This document shows positions 43,073 to 52,007 of a stretch of 64,000 bases of DNA, in pieces (position 1 is the first letter of the stretch; every line of letters starts with the position of its first letter). The stretch is from Nostoc sp. KVJ3. Lineage in GTDB: Bacteria; Cyanobacteriota; Cyanobacteriia; Cyanobacteriales; Nostocaceae. The DNA lies in assembly GCF_026127265.1 (NCBI RefSeq), contig NZ_WWFG01000002.1:372001-436000 (forward strand). Direction: 5' to 3'. The position numbers and the translations under genes are program-made. The notes below the pieces were generated by a model, which saw nothing but the letters and a program-made list of their open reading frames with translations, had not been told where the DNA came from and did no database searches.

Positions 43073-43987
43073 TTAATGATTAAATATTTTGTGGGAATTT
43101 GGTATTGTACAAAAAGGTCGGTGAAGCAATTTTTTACTGATGCCAATTCCGTTTTTATCAAACACTATAAAGTGCAATACTTGCTCTAGGAAACGCCGTT
43201 TGTCAAAAATCCCTTGAATCAGCACCTCTAGTTCAGTTGCGCCCTTGGGAGGAAAATCTTCACCATCGATGGTGTACCAGGGTAAAAACTCCTGCCAGTT
43301 CGAGGTTAATGTACCGACTCGTGCCCGATTTTGGCAAGTGATAACTAGGAGTATATTGTAAGAAAACAGCTTCGGTATCTGTTGAGAGTAAGACTGGATT
43401 TGCCGATAACCTGCTTGGAACATGGCTCGTTCATTGCTTGGATCAATCGAGACAATAACTGCTAAGGGTAAACCGTTGATAAAGACAACTACATCAGGAC
43501 AGTGAGCATAATTCCCCTCAACAACAGTCAAGGGATGAATAGCTAGCCAATCATTGTTCAGTAGATTAGAAGTATCAATGAGGCACACTTTGTCATGAAC
43601 TATTTCTTCGTTATACAGGTATTCAACTTCTACACCATTGGTCAACAATTTGTGAAAGCGAAGGTTATTTTCCAGCAAGTCGGAACTCTCTGTACAAGTG
43701 ATCTGATGGATAGCTGCGGCGATCGCTCCATCCGGTTTTGTCGGGTTAATTTTCTGCAAAGCACTATGAAGGCGCTGATACAAAACCACATCACTATAAC
43801 TACTCCGCCCTATCTGGTGCTTACCTAAAGCAATGTCTGGTTCTAACAAAACTGTGTAGCCAATAACCTCGAACCAAGTGAGCAAAGATGGTGTAATGAC
43901 AGATTGTGTAACGTCAAAACGGCGGCGAAGTTTTCTTGTCACACAACTCGCTTTGGCAGTTGTTTTTTTTAGCTGTGCTGGATTCAT
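43073..43987 (-). CDS. Truncated type I restriction HsdR N-terminal-like protein with altered nuclease motif
   Basis: A 304-residue protein resembling only the N-terminal nuclease domain of HsdR, which is normally about 1000 residues. The PD...ExK site has CPDVVVFINGLPLAVIVSI at 163-181: the aspartate is kept, but the usual ELK is VSI, so cleavage is unlikely. The QxxxY motif is near RQIQSYSQQIPKLFSYN. No helicase domain, HsdM or HsdS is nearby, and the ending (FCTIPNSHKIFNH) departs from the family. It is most likely a degraded gene, or a domain kept for another purpose. Confidence 0.7.
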   Translation of the reverse strand: MNPAQLKKTTAKASCVTRKLRRRFDVTQSVITPSLLTWFEVIGYTVLLEPDIALGKHQIGRSSYSDVVLYQRLHSALQKINPTKPDGAIAAAIHQITCTESSDLLENNLRFHKLLTNGVEVEYLYNEEIVHDKVCLIDTSNLLNNDWLAIHPLTVVEGNYAHCPDVVVFINGLPLAVIVSIDPSNERAMFQAGYRQIQSYSQQIPKLFSYNILLVITCQNRARVGTLTSNWQEFLPWYTIDGEDFPPKGATELEVLIQGIFDKRRFLEQVLHFIVFDKNGIGISKKLLHRPFCTIPNSHKIFNH

Positions 43988-44169
43988 GAAGAAGACTTAA
44001 TTTGAGTCAATGGAGTAACTAGGCAATAGTTACTGGCATTGGTTGGTATATTCACAGATGGAGTATACGGTTTGATAGTAACTATCAAAGCTAAAGTTGA
44101 TCGCCAAGATTGTATCTTGGGTTACATATTACCAATATTTCTGGTAAAAATAGTTAGAATTAGCTCTGT

Positions 44170-45480
44170 TTAATGTTTAACCTTTGCTTCAGCCTCTAAA
44201 AACAGATTGCCAATATCAAATAAAAGCTGCATAGTACCTCGGTAGCCAACCTTGGTAAACTGACTATGATCTAAGCGATCGCAAATAGGAATCCCTTGAC
44301 GGTAGAGAGGAATTTTTAAGCGTTGAGCGATCGCCACTCCATGAGAGTTGGTAATCAGCAAATCAGATCCAACCGCCAGTTGCTCAAAGTCTTCCAAATC
44401 GCCGATAGTGACGCTAGGAATCGGCAGTTTTTCTAACAGAGGAAAGCGTGTTGTTGTCACTGCTGCGTGAATTTGAACTCCTAGCGATCGCAAAAAAGCA
44501 ACTGTTGACCACAGTAAATCGGGTTCCAGCGCCAAAGCAACTCGCTTGCAACCAAAGTAAAAATGATTCTCCAGCATCACGTGTTGTAACTGACGGCGTT
44601 GACGGCGGTATTTCTCCGGTACGCTGACACCACTGATATCCGCCAAAGCTTGCAAGAATTTATCTACTGCTAGTAGTCCTGTCAGTTCACTAAATACTTC
44701 ATAAGGTATGTTGAATCTCTTTTCCAAAATTTGCGCCCCAGCCCGCATACTTTCACCTAATGCCAAAGTAAATGCAGAACTACCAATTGAACGTAACTGT
44801 GCTACATTTGTACCATTAGCTGTAATGGCGCTAGATGAATCTTCTATATGACCATCTAGAACACCAGAAAGGTCAGGTACAACAATAGGTTCAAGTCCAA
44901 AAGAGGTGACAATCTCTTTGATTTCCTGTACATCCCCTGGTGTAAAGGCAGAACTCGCCAAAATTGTGATTTGTGTAGGACAAGCATCTTGCTTCTCGCC
45001 TTTTTGAGGAATTTCTCTAACCATACTCTCAACTGCACCAGCAAAGCCATCCTGTAATGTACCTTTGAAATCTGGTGTCGAGACAAGCACAATTGGTAAA
45101 TAATCCAGTTCTGGGTGACGGTGGCGAATCTCTTTAACAAAGCGCCCCATATCATCGCCTCTGGTTTCCACGAGTCCAGTGCTACAAAGACCAATAATTT
45201 CTGGTTTGGATCTCTGCACCAAAGTCAAAATTGCTTGTTCAACTCTTTCCTCGCCACCCAAAATAGTTGCAACTTCTGTCATCGCTGTACTAGAAAGGGG
45301 AATCGTCTGACGGAAATGTTGTACTAATACTGCCTTAGTCAAAGCAGTACAGCCTTGAGAACCGTGTAATAAAGGCATTATTCCCTTCAACCCCAAAAAG
45401 GCTAAAACTGCACCCACAGTCTGGCTTTGCTTGAGGGGATTAACTGCAACTGATGTATTCGTAACACTAATAATTGCCAT
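44170..45480 (-). CDS. vnfN: FeV-cofactor assembly scaffold subunit VnfN
   Basis: A 436-residue NifN-type protein that with VnfE forms the scaffold on which the cofactor is completed. Cys44 lies in LLHGSQGC and a second at GLCSTGLVETRGDD; it lacks the first P-cluster cysteine, as NifN does. The open frame extends upstream to 45660 but that part is the vnfE end read in another frame; the ATG at 45480 starting MAIISVTNTS overlaps the vnfE stop by one base (TAATG). The overlap implies coupled translation. Confidence 0.9.
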   Translation of the reverse strand: MAIISVTNTSVAVNPLKQSQTVGAVLAFLGLKGIMPLLHGSQGCTALTKAVLVQHFRQTIPLSSTAMTEVATILGGEERVEQAILTLVQRSKPEIIGLCSTGLVETRGDDMGRFVKEIRHRHPELDYLPIVLVSTPDFKGTLQDGFAGAVESMVREIPQKGEKQDACPTQITILASSAFTPGDVQEIKEIVTSFGLEPIVVPDLSGVLDGHIEDSSSAITANGTNVAQLRSIGSSAFTLALGESMRAGAQILEKRFNIPYEVFSELTGLLAVDKFLQALADISGVSVPEKYRRQRRQLQHVMLENHFYFGCKRVALALEPDLLWSTVAFLRSLGVQIHAAVTTTRFPLLEKLPIPSVTIGDLEDFEQLAVGSDLLITNSHGVAIAQRLKIPLYRQGIPICDRLDHSQFTKVGYRGTMQLLFDIGNLFLEAEAKVKH

Positions 45481-46991
45481 TAGATGTCCTCCTCTGAAGA
45501 AGATAAGGGGGATGAAGGGGATGAGAGAGATGAGGGAGATGAGGAGGATGAGGAAGAAATTTCTCCCCCTGCTTCCCCTGCTTCCCCTGCCTCCCCTGCC
45601 TCCCCTACCTCTACTCCCCCATCCTCTGACCACGGGGCTGGCTGACATACTTGCTCCCACACAGGGCTGTAAAAAGCGGCATACAGTTCTCGTGTTATCT
45701 CTAAAATTCCTATATAACCTGCATAGGCATGGTTGCGTTCTTGATTAATATCTAGAAATGGAATCCTAGCAGTGAGAGAGATGTCTTGATAGCATTTCTC
45801 AGCAATTAACATATCAGCTTGATTTTCGTTAATTATCTGGAAAATTTCTTGAGGACTTTCTTGTTCTAGAATTATGCCATCTTGACCCAGCAAACTGTTG
45901 ACTCTAATTCTATCCTCCTCAGCATTATTCTTAGTCAGAATAGCAATAACTTCCATCCCCAATTTCTTAGCAGCAAAGATAATCAACCAACTCTTGAAAC
46001 TTCCAATAGAAAGGATAACCTGCTTACCTTGCAATTGGGTGATATAAAGAGCAAGTTTTTCATCTATTGCAGCAGTTTCTTCTGCAATTAACTTTTCTGT
46101 ACGTTCCTGCAAATCAGGATTATCCAACTTTACGGCAATATTCCTTAGAAACTGATTGATTTGCTCTATGCCATAGATAGACTCTTCAATATAGGGAATG
46201 CCATATTGTTTCTCCATCCTTTTCGCCATGTTAATTAGTGCTTTAGAGGAGAGCAGCACGTTAAGTTTGGCGCGATGTGCATAGCAAACTTCTTTGTAGA
46301 CAGCATCGCCTGTAATTTTTGCCAAAACTCTGATACCTAATTTCTCCAACAACGGTAGAACATTCCATATTGCACCTGCAATATTGTATTCACCAATTAT
46401 GTTGATATCATAAGGTGTAATAGTATCTGGTTCAACTGTTCCAATAACGTGTGAAAGCATTGCTTCACCAGCGACACGGTTGCCCAAATTTTGGTTGCCA
46501 ATGAATCCAGGACAATGTACAGGGATAGTTGGTATTCCTGTTTTCTCGGTAGCATCTTTGCAAACTCCCTCGATGTCATCGCCAATCAAAGCGGTGATAC
46601 AAGTGGCGTAAACAAATACCGCCGCAGGTTTGTAGCGTCTTTGTAATTCTAAAATGCCTTTGTACAGCTTTTTAGCTCCACCGAAGATAATATCACTCTC
46701 ATCAATGTCGCTGCTAAAGCGTATTTTATACAGCATCGAACCAGAAGAAAGACTGCTGTAACTTCCCCAAATACTAGCAGCACAGCCACTTGGCCCGTGA
46801 ACTACATGAGCAGCATCGGTGATTGGTACAAGAGTAATCATTGCACTATCAAAAGCGCAACTCCCTTGAGTAGTTCCAGGTTGGGGTAATTGTGTGGAAG
46901 ACTTTTTTTTCTTTTGTATCTGCTGCTGACGAGCATCTTCAGAATTAGAGTCACTGAGTGAATCGTTGGTTTTTCCTGGAGTAGGATTCAT
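45480..46991 (-). CDS. vnfE: FeV-cofactor assembly scaffold subunit VnfE
   Basis: A 503-residue NifE-type protein. Cys45 (GSCAF), Cys70 (GPSGC) and Cys131 (YATCITALIGDD) fit the cluster ligands. The cysteine corresponding to NifE Cys250 is replaced by serine in LNVLLSSKALI. The N-terminal 38 residues are polar and low in complexity, so a later start is possible; no clear Shine-Dalgarno precedes 46991. The last 45 residues are an added low-complexity tail of GEA units and then serine, encoded by 9-bp repeats. Context: vnfH, vnfE, vnfN in series on the minus strand. Confidence 0.9.
   Translation of the reverse strand: MNPTPGKTNDSLSDSNSEDARQQQIQKKKKSSTQLPQPGTTQGSCAFDSAMITLVPITDAAHVVHGPSGCAASIWGSYSSLSSGSMLYKIRFSSDIDESDIIFGGAKKLYKGILELQRRYKPAAVFVYATCITALIGDDIEGVCKDATEKTGIPTIPVHCPGFIGNQNLGNRVAGEAMLSHVIGTVEPDTITPYDINIIGEYNIAGAIWNVLPLLEKLGIRVLAKITGDAVYKEVCYAHRAKLNVLLSSKALINMAKRMEKQYGIPYIEESIYGIEQINQFLRNIAVKLDNPDLQERTEKLIAEETAAIDEKLALYITQLQGKQVILSIGSFKSWLIIFAAKKLGMEVIAILTKNNAEEDRIRVNSLLGQDGIILEQESPQEIFQIINENQADMLIAEKCYQDISLTARIPFLDINQERNHAYAGYIGILEITRELYAAFYSPVWEQVCQPAPWSEDGGVEVGEAGEAGEAGEAGGEISSSSSSSPSSLSSPSSPLSSSEEDI
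45566..45610 (-). repeat. Five 9-bp tandem repeats in the vnfE 3' end
   Basis: Units CCCCTGCTT or CCCCTGCCT repeat five times without gaps, encoding the GEAGEAGEAGEAG tract of VnfE. Repeat-number slippage would keep the frame. Confidence 0.85.
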
Positions 46992-47093
46992 TTGTTTCGT
47001 GACAAGAGGTAGAAATTTTTAGATATTAGCTAAATTCCCAAAGGCTGAGGAGGATTTTTATTTATTCACCGTGTATCTAAAGATGGAATAAAA

Positions 47094-47122
47094 GGGGATA
47101 AGAAGTTATCTTTCTCATCCCC
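47094..47122 (-). terminator. Rho-independent-type terminator between vnfH and vnfE
   Basis: On the minus strand GGGGATGAGAA and TTCTTATCCCC form the stem, followed at once by TTTTATT. It lies 240 bases after vnfH and 103 before vnfE, and would separate most vnfH transcription from vnfEN. Confidence 0.6.
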
Positions 47123-47297
47123 TAAAACATAAACATCATCTAGGTTAGAGAAGGAGAAAACAAAAACATGAACTAGACTACCAAATTATTAATGTTGTCA
47201 GGTACACGTTAGTGTATTAGTGTTAACACGGTGAAGAAAAAGCGCACAGAGTTAAGATTAGCTATTCGACTACCTCCATTTTAAATGATTGTTGAGA

Positions 47298-47320
47298 AGG
47301 TGGGCTATTCTCGCCCACCT
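47298..47320 (-). ncRNA. Stem-loop just after vnfH
   Basis: AGGTGGGC pairs perfectly with GCCCACCT around a 7-base loop, 43 bases downstream of the vnfH stop. Such hairpins behind nifH-type genes often protect or delimit a processed transcript. Confidence 0.5.
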
Positions 47321-47362
47321 AATATTTACTTTGGATTTAGCACCTGATTTTGAAGAATAAGC

Positions 47363-48328
47363 TTACTTCTTCTCGCTACCGGAAACTATTTCTACGTTTC
47401 CTTTTTTCAGTGCTTCTAGTGCTTCACCTTCAGCATCTTCTTGTTTTTTAGCTGCATCTGCTTGGCTAATCATTTTTGCAGCATTTTCTTCACTCTCAAG
47501 GATACCGAATTCAATCAACAAATCTTCTAATTCATCCATTTCGATGGGTGTAGGAACAGCAAGATTTGTATTATTGATAATCTTGTCTGCTAGTGTACGG
47601 TATTCATTAGCTTGTCCACTATCAGGTGCGTACTCATTCACCGTCATCCGCCGCAATTCGGCGTGTTGCACGATATTGTCACGGGGAACGAAGTGAATCA
47701 TCTGAGTACTTAATCTGGCTGCAAGAGTGCTAATCAGTTCATCTTCCCGGTCAGTTTTGCGGCTGTTACAAATCAGCCCACCCAAACGTACCCCACCAGT
47801 GTGAGCATATTTGAGAACGCCACGAGCAATGTTATTAGCTGCAAACATCGCCATCATTTCACCAGAGGTAACAATGTAGATTTCTTGGGCTTTACCTTCA
47901 CGAATTGGCATCGCAAAACCACCACACACAACGTCGCCCAATACGTCGTAGGATACGAAATCTACATCTGAGTAAGCGCCGTTTTCTTCAAGGAAGTTGA
48001 TAGCGGTGATGATACCCCGACCGGCGCAACCTACGCCAGGTTCTGGCCCACCTGATTCCACGCATCTGATATTTCGGAAACCAGTGATTACCACTTCTTC
48101 GAGTTCGATATCTTCCACAGCACCGCGTTCAGCAGCTAAGTGCAACACGGTGGTTTGGGCTTTACAGTGCAAAATCAATCGGGTAGAGTCAGCTTTGGGG
48201 TCACATCCGACAATCAAGATGCGTTTACCCACTTCTGCCATTGCAGCCAGGGTATTTTGGGAAGTGGTAGATTTACCAATACCACCTTTACCGTAAAAAG
48301 CAATCTGTCTAATTTTTTCGTCGGACAT
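47363..48328 (-). CDS. vnfH: Vanadium nitrogenase Fe protein VnfH
   Basis: A 321-residue Fe protein, the ATP-dependent electron donor to VnfDGK. The P-loop GKGGIGKS (13-20) has the signature lysine; cluster ligands are Cys101 and Cys135, and Arg104 is the modifiable arginine. GCDPKADSTR is intact. A C-terminal extension of about 30-40 Lys/Glu/Ala-rich residues (after ESEENAAKM) goes beyond typical NifH. AGGA precedes the ATG. Assigned VnfH from the context with vnfEN and VnfR; NifH paralogues are very similar, so this rests partly on position. Confidence 0.85.
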   Translation of the reverse strand: MSDEKIRQIAFYGKGGIGKSTTSQNTLAAMAEVGKRILIVGCDPKADSTRLILHCKAQTTVLHLAAERGAVEDIELEEVVITGFRNIRCVESGGPEPGVGCAGRGIITAINFLEENGAYSDVDFVSYDVLGDVVCGGFAMPIREGKAQEIYIVTSGEMMAMFAANNIARGVLKYAHTGGVRLGGLICNSRKTDREDELISTLAARLSTQMIHFVPRDNIVQHAELRRMTVNEYAPDSGQANEYRTLADKIINNTNLAVPTPIEMDELEDLLIEFGILESEENAAKMISQADAAKKQEDAEGEALEALKKGNVEIVSGSEKK

Positions 48329-48426
48329 GATGATTAATCCTGTGATTGTTTGTTTGCTGAGTCTTTTGGTTCATGAGGCGATGCCTACGGCGGTAAACTA
48401 CGCACTTTGTGACTACCGGAAGTAAT

Positions 48427-48444
48427 TGCTGTAAAATTACAGCA
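48427..48444. promoter_or_regulatory. Perfect dyad TGCTGTAA-N2-TTACAGCA upstream of vnfH
   Basis: An 8-bp perfect inverted repeat 99 bases upstream of the vnfH start, inside the 474-bp region separating vnfH from the VnfR-like gene. It is a good candidate operator; no other gene is visible in that region. Confidence 0.45.
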
Positions 48445-48802
48445 GCAACTTGATATAGAACGTAGTTGGAGGCGCTCGTTCTACAGCAAAAAGAGTCTGA
48501 ATCCAGAACATTATTCAAGTTGTAGTCAGTTTTCGTTGGTTATTAGTCATTGTTTTTTCTGACTAATAGCTAGAGCAATAAGATATCACTCAAGGAATAT
48601 TGCAAGCATTACCATCCGTTCACTCAAATGATTTCTCTGACGGGAGTAATACCAATTGCAAAAAAGAAAGCTACAGATTCCAAACTGGAAATCCTAATTA
48701 CGAATTATCAAAGGTTGCTCATACCTCAAGAGTGGTTGCAGCAGGAATTGAAATTTACGCCAAGTATTCCTTTAATCACACAACCAACCATTGCAATCCA
48801 CT

Positions 48803-49936
48803 CTAAACAGTCGCTACAACTTCCCCAATTTTGCTGATATCATAACCACCGAGAATTTCAAATTGTGAGTGAACCATCCGATGTCCCAAAGTACTGAGCA
48901 ACTGCTGTACTGGTGCAACTTCGAGATATTCTTTGAGAATCACCAAATCATATCGTGACTGATGTAAAGGGATAAATCCCAGCCCAAAAGCGGTAGCTAC
49001 AGATGCCGTACTCATACCAGCATCAGCAATTCCTAATCCCACAGCTTGGGCAACATCTTGATGACTTTTAAGTATATTGTCAAAGCCCTGAACAGCATCG
49101 AACGGTATCTGCTCTTTTTGGAGTGTTTGTTCCAAAAGCATCCGACTACCAGAACCGATTTCGCGGTTGACAATAGTCCCGCCCCCTGCAACTAAGTCTT
49201 TAACTGTTCTAATTCCCATTGGGTTGCCAGGCTTCAATACAAGTCCCTCTTCCCAAACACCAAGGGTAATCAGAACTGCTTCCCTCCCAGCCAGAACATC
49301 TCGAACAAAGGGAGTATTATACTCACCAGTTTCAGGATCGTACAGATGCATCCCTGCGATGTGCGCTTCACCTCTGCATAAACTGTGCAATGCAGCCATG
49401 CTATTGGCGAAGTTATATTGGACTCGCAGTTGGGGATGCCAGCGTTCGGTGGCTCTTGCCCACAATGAAATCACAGGGGCACAACCAGCAATCACAACTG
49501 TGTTGTGAAGTGTGTCGAGATTATCGTCTAAAAGACGGACTCGAACTTTATTTGTACCTGCTTGGCTAGTACCTTCACCGTCAGCCGGAATCATATCTTG
49601 GCGAAAAGCATCCTTACCAATCAAGGGATAAGCTATCCATTGTCCGCCTACACGAGCTATGCTAACTCGTAGCTGCTGACCTTTAGGAACAGGTTTGGCA
49701 AGAACGGCTTCAATTTCAGGTAAATCCCGCTCTAACCAGAATAGATCCTCTACTTGACAACCAAGCGCCTTCGCCAAACGAAGTGTTATGGCCACTGAGG
49801 GAGCATATAGTCCCGACTCTACACCGCTAATTGTTTGACGAGTTACACTAGCGATGTTAGCCAAATCTTGTTGGCTCATGCCTAAGCGAGTTCTGATTGA
49901 CTTCAAGTTATTACGGAGGTCACTATCCTGCTTCAT
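48803..49936 (-). CDS. vnfR: VnfR-like repressor, second paralogue
   Basis: A 377-residue XRE-PBP regulator paralogous to the protein at 27884. The helix-turn-helix (TRLGMSQQDLANIASVTRQ) is almost the same, suggesting overlapping DNA targets. The PBP-like part has VVIAGCAPVISLWA and GSGSRMLLEQTLQKEQ. A stretch of about 45 residues present in the other copy is missing around 120-130, so the domains are closer together. It lies upstream of and in line with vnfH, as expected of a cluster repressor. Confidence 0.82.
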   Translation of the reverse strand: MKQDSDLRNNLKSIRTRLGMSQQDLANIASVTRQTISGVESGLYAPSVAITLRLAKALGCQVEDLFWLERDLPEIEAVLAKPVPKGQQLRVSIARVGGQWIAYPLIGKDAFRQDMIPADGEGTSQAGTNKVRVRLLDDNLDTLHNTVVIAGCAPVISLWARATERWHPQLRVQYNFANSMAALHSLCRGEAHIAGMHLYDPETGEYNTPFVRDVLAGREAVLITLGVWEEGLVLKPGNPMGIRTVKDLVAGGGTIVNREIGSGSRMLLEQTLQKEQIPFDAVQGFDNILKSHQDVAQAVGLGIADAGMSTASVATAFGLGFIPLHQSRYDLVILKEYLEVAPVQQLLSTLGHRMVHSQFEILGGYDISKIGEVVATV

Positions 49937-50213
49937 TGGCTTTGTCTCTTAGTTTCAAAAAGCCGTAGCGGATTTAACTTGCATCTGCCAAGGCAAAGTC
50001 TTGTCTTTGAGTTTAGATCATTTCTCTTTGACGATTTCTTTTGCTTTGGCTGTCTTGATTCCCTATATAAAAAGACTATCACATCTATTGCCAGTTTGCT
50101 TGCCAAGCGCAAATTATTTTTGCAACTGGTTGATTTTTAGCTGCTCTTTTGGCTCGAAAGACCCAAATTCTAATCAACAGAGCATTTCTCTCGCATCAAA
50201 ACTATACTAATTT
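49937..50213. other. Leader region of the VnfR-like gene, no gene
   Basis: Nothing recognisable apart from AT-rich probable promoter DNA. It marks the right border of the vnf island. Confidence 0.4.
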
Positions 50214-50379
50214 TATCAAGAAAGGCAGAGGGCAGGAGGCAGAAGGCAGAAGGGAATACTGCCTCCTCCCTCTGCCTGTGACCGAACCGAACTTGGGTAT
50301 AAAACCCCACCGTCTATACGGTGCTTACAATTGGTTGGGGTCTGAATCCCCAACGAAAAAGTTCCTTCTGCCCTCTGCC
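50214..50379. repeat. 166-bp dispersed repeat, left copy
   Basis: Matches 57134-57299 in inverted orientation, apparently base for base. It contains GGCAGAGGGCAGGAGGCAGA, inverted CCTCTGCC tracts at the ends, and the palindrome CCCCACCGTCTATACGGTG inside. It is non-coding. Confidence 0.85.
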
Positions 50380-50500
50380 CTCAGCATAGATGCCTTCTTC
50401 AATGGCAAAAAGTAGTTTTGAATACAAGAGTGAATATAAAAACGTGTATCCGCCATGCAAGATACATCTCCGAAAAAGGATGTAGTTTTCAGCATCTTGT

Positions 50501-52000
50501 TTATAATTCCGAATTTAAGGGCAAAATGACTGTAAATGTAGTACCAACTCCAACTTGACTTGTGACACTAATTTGACCTCTATGAGCATCAATGCACTTT
50601 TTAACAATTACTAACCCCAAGCCAGTACCCGGAATTGATTGAACATTTGAGGCTCGGTAGAATGACTCAAAAAGTCGAGTTTGATCTGGTTCAGGAATGC
50701 CCATGCCTTGATCTTGAATATAAAAAATTGCCACTTTCTCAATTGGGTCGCATATTAAATCAAGCTGAATCTTGCCACCTCTTGGAGAATATTTAACTGC
50801 GTTGGAGAGTAGATTATTAAACATATAATGTAAGAGTCCTTCATCCATTACAGCGTCGGTACGATCGCTATGACAGGTAAAAACAATTTCACAGATGCTA
50901 CTTTCAACAATAGAAAAATCTTCGATTAACCCTAGACAGAATTGCTCTAAGTTAAGAGGAGCGGGATTATATACGAGTTTTTCTGCCTCTGCTCGACCCA
51001 TAAATAGCACTTCTTCCATCAGTTTTTCTAGAGATTGCACAGCACCTTGAATTCGCTTTAGATAAATACCTCTTTTTGCATCTGTCAAATTTTCTCTTTG
51101 CATTTCCATAAGTTCTACTGCCGTTTGAATAACAGTTAAGGGATTACGGAACTCATGAGATACGGTAGAGATAAATAAGGACTTGAGACGGCTAAGTTCT
51201 TGCTCCTTTTCCAAGGCTTGCTCTAGCAATTTTGTTTGGCGGCGATCGCTAAGATCCCAGAAAACAATTACTACACCATTTATCTGATCGGGTCGTCGCT
51301 TCAGTGGTGAAGCACTATCGCCAATTGGAACTCTTTTTCCGTCTCTTCTAATCAGAGATGTGAATTCTTTTAAATAAACAACCTGTTGCTCCCGTAGCAC
51401 TTTTGTCACTGGATTTTCTAATATAGTCTCTGTAATTTCATCGACAATATGAAAAATATTCGTCGCCTCATTTCCTAAAGCATCTTTTTGTTGCCAGCCA
51501 GTCAGTGCTTCCGCTGCTGGATTCATAAATGTTACCCTTCCCTGCTCATTTGTAGCGATTACAGCATCACTCATTGAGTTTAAAAGAGTTGCTAACTGAT
51601 CTCGATTCTCCCGTAGTTCACGCTCTAATTGGTGTTTTAAAAGACCGATCTCGATCGCTATTCTTAAATCTTTTGTCGTAAATGGCTTAACGATATATCC
51701 AAAAGGTTGAGTAATTTTAGCTCGTTCTAAAGTATGATCGTCACCATAAGCAGTTAAAAATATTATAGGTACATCTAACTGCTCACGAATCTGACTGGCG
51801 GTAGCAATACCATCCATGTCACCTTTAAGAATAATATCCATTAATACTAATTCTGGTTGAGTTTCTGATGCTTTGGCAATGGCAACTTTACCAGATGAAG
51901 CCGTTCCCGTAACAATGTAACCTAATTGGCTGAGTTGGCTAGCAATAGTTCTAGCCACAATCACTTCATCTTCAACAACTAAAATCCTAGCTTGACCCAT
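50501..52000 (-). CDS. Response regulator-PAS-histidine kinase
   Basis: A 499-residue hybrid: receiver domain 1-120 (phosphoacceptor Asp55, Lys105), one PAS domain about 135-255, HisKA with His282 (SHEFRNP) and HATPase with GTGLGLVIVKK. It lies 7 bases after the cyanobacteriochrome kinase on the same strand, so it probably receives phosphate from it and passes a signal onward. The final output is not encoded nearby. Confidence 0.9.
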   Translation of the reverse strand: MGQARILVVEDEVIVARTIASQLSQLGYIVTGTASSGKVAIAKASETQPELVLMDIILKGDMDGIATASQIREQLDVPIIFLTAYGDDHTLERAKITQPFGYIVKPFTTKDLRIAIEIGLLKHQLERELRENRDQLATLLNSMSDAVIATNEQGRVTFMNPAAEALTGWQQKDALGNEATNIFHIVDEITETILENPVTKVLREQQVVYLKEFTSLIRRDGKRVPIGDSASPLKRRPDQINGVVIVFWDLSDRRQTKLLEQALEKEQELSRLKSLFISTVSHEFRNPLTVIQTAVELMEMQRENLTDAKRGIYLKRIQGAVQSLEKLMEEVLFMGRAEAEKLVYNPAPLNLEQFCLGLIEDFSIVESSICEIVFTCHSDRTDAVMDEGLLHYMFNNLLSNAVKYSPRGGKIQLDLICDPIEKVAIFYIQDQGMGIPEPDQTRLFESFYRASNVQSIPGTGLGLVIVKKCIDAHRGQISVTSQVGVGTTFTVILPLNSEL

Positions 52001-52007
52001 TTGATAT

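Noticed and set aside
45481..45660. N-terminal extension of VnfN with an RGRGGRGG sequence
   Set aside because: It is the vnfE end and its tandem repeat read in another frame. The start MAIISVTNTS at 45480 matches the family and overlaps the vnfE stop.
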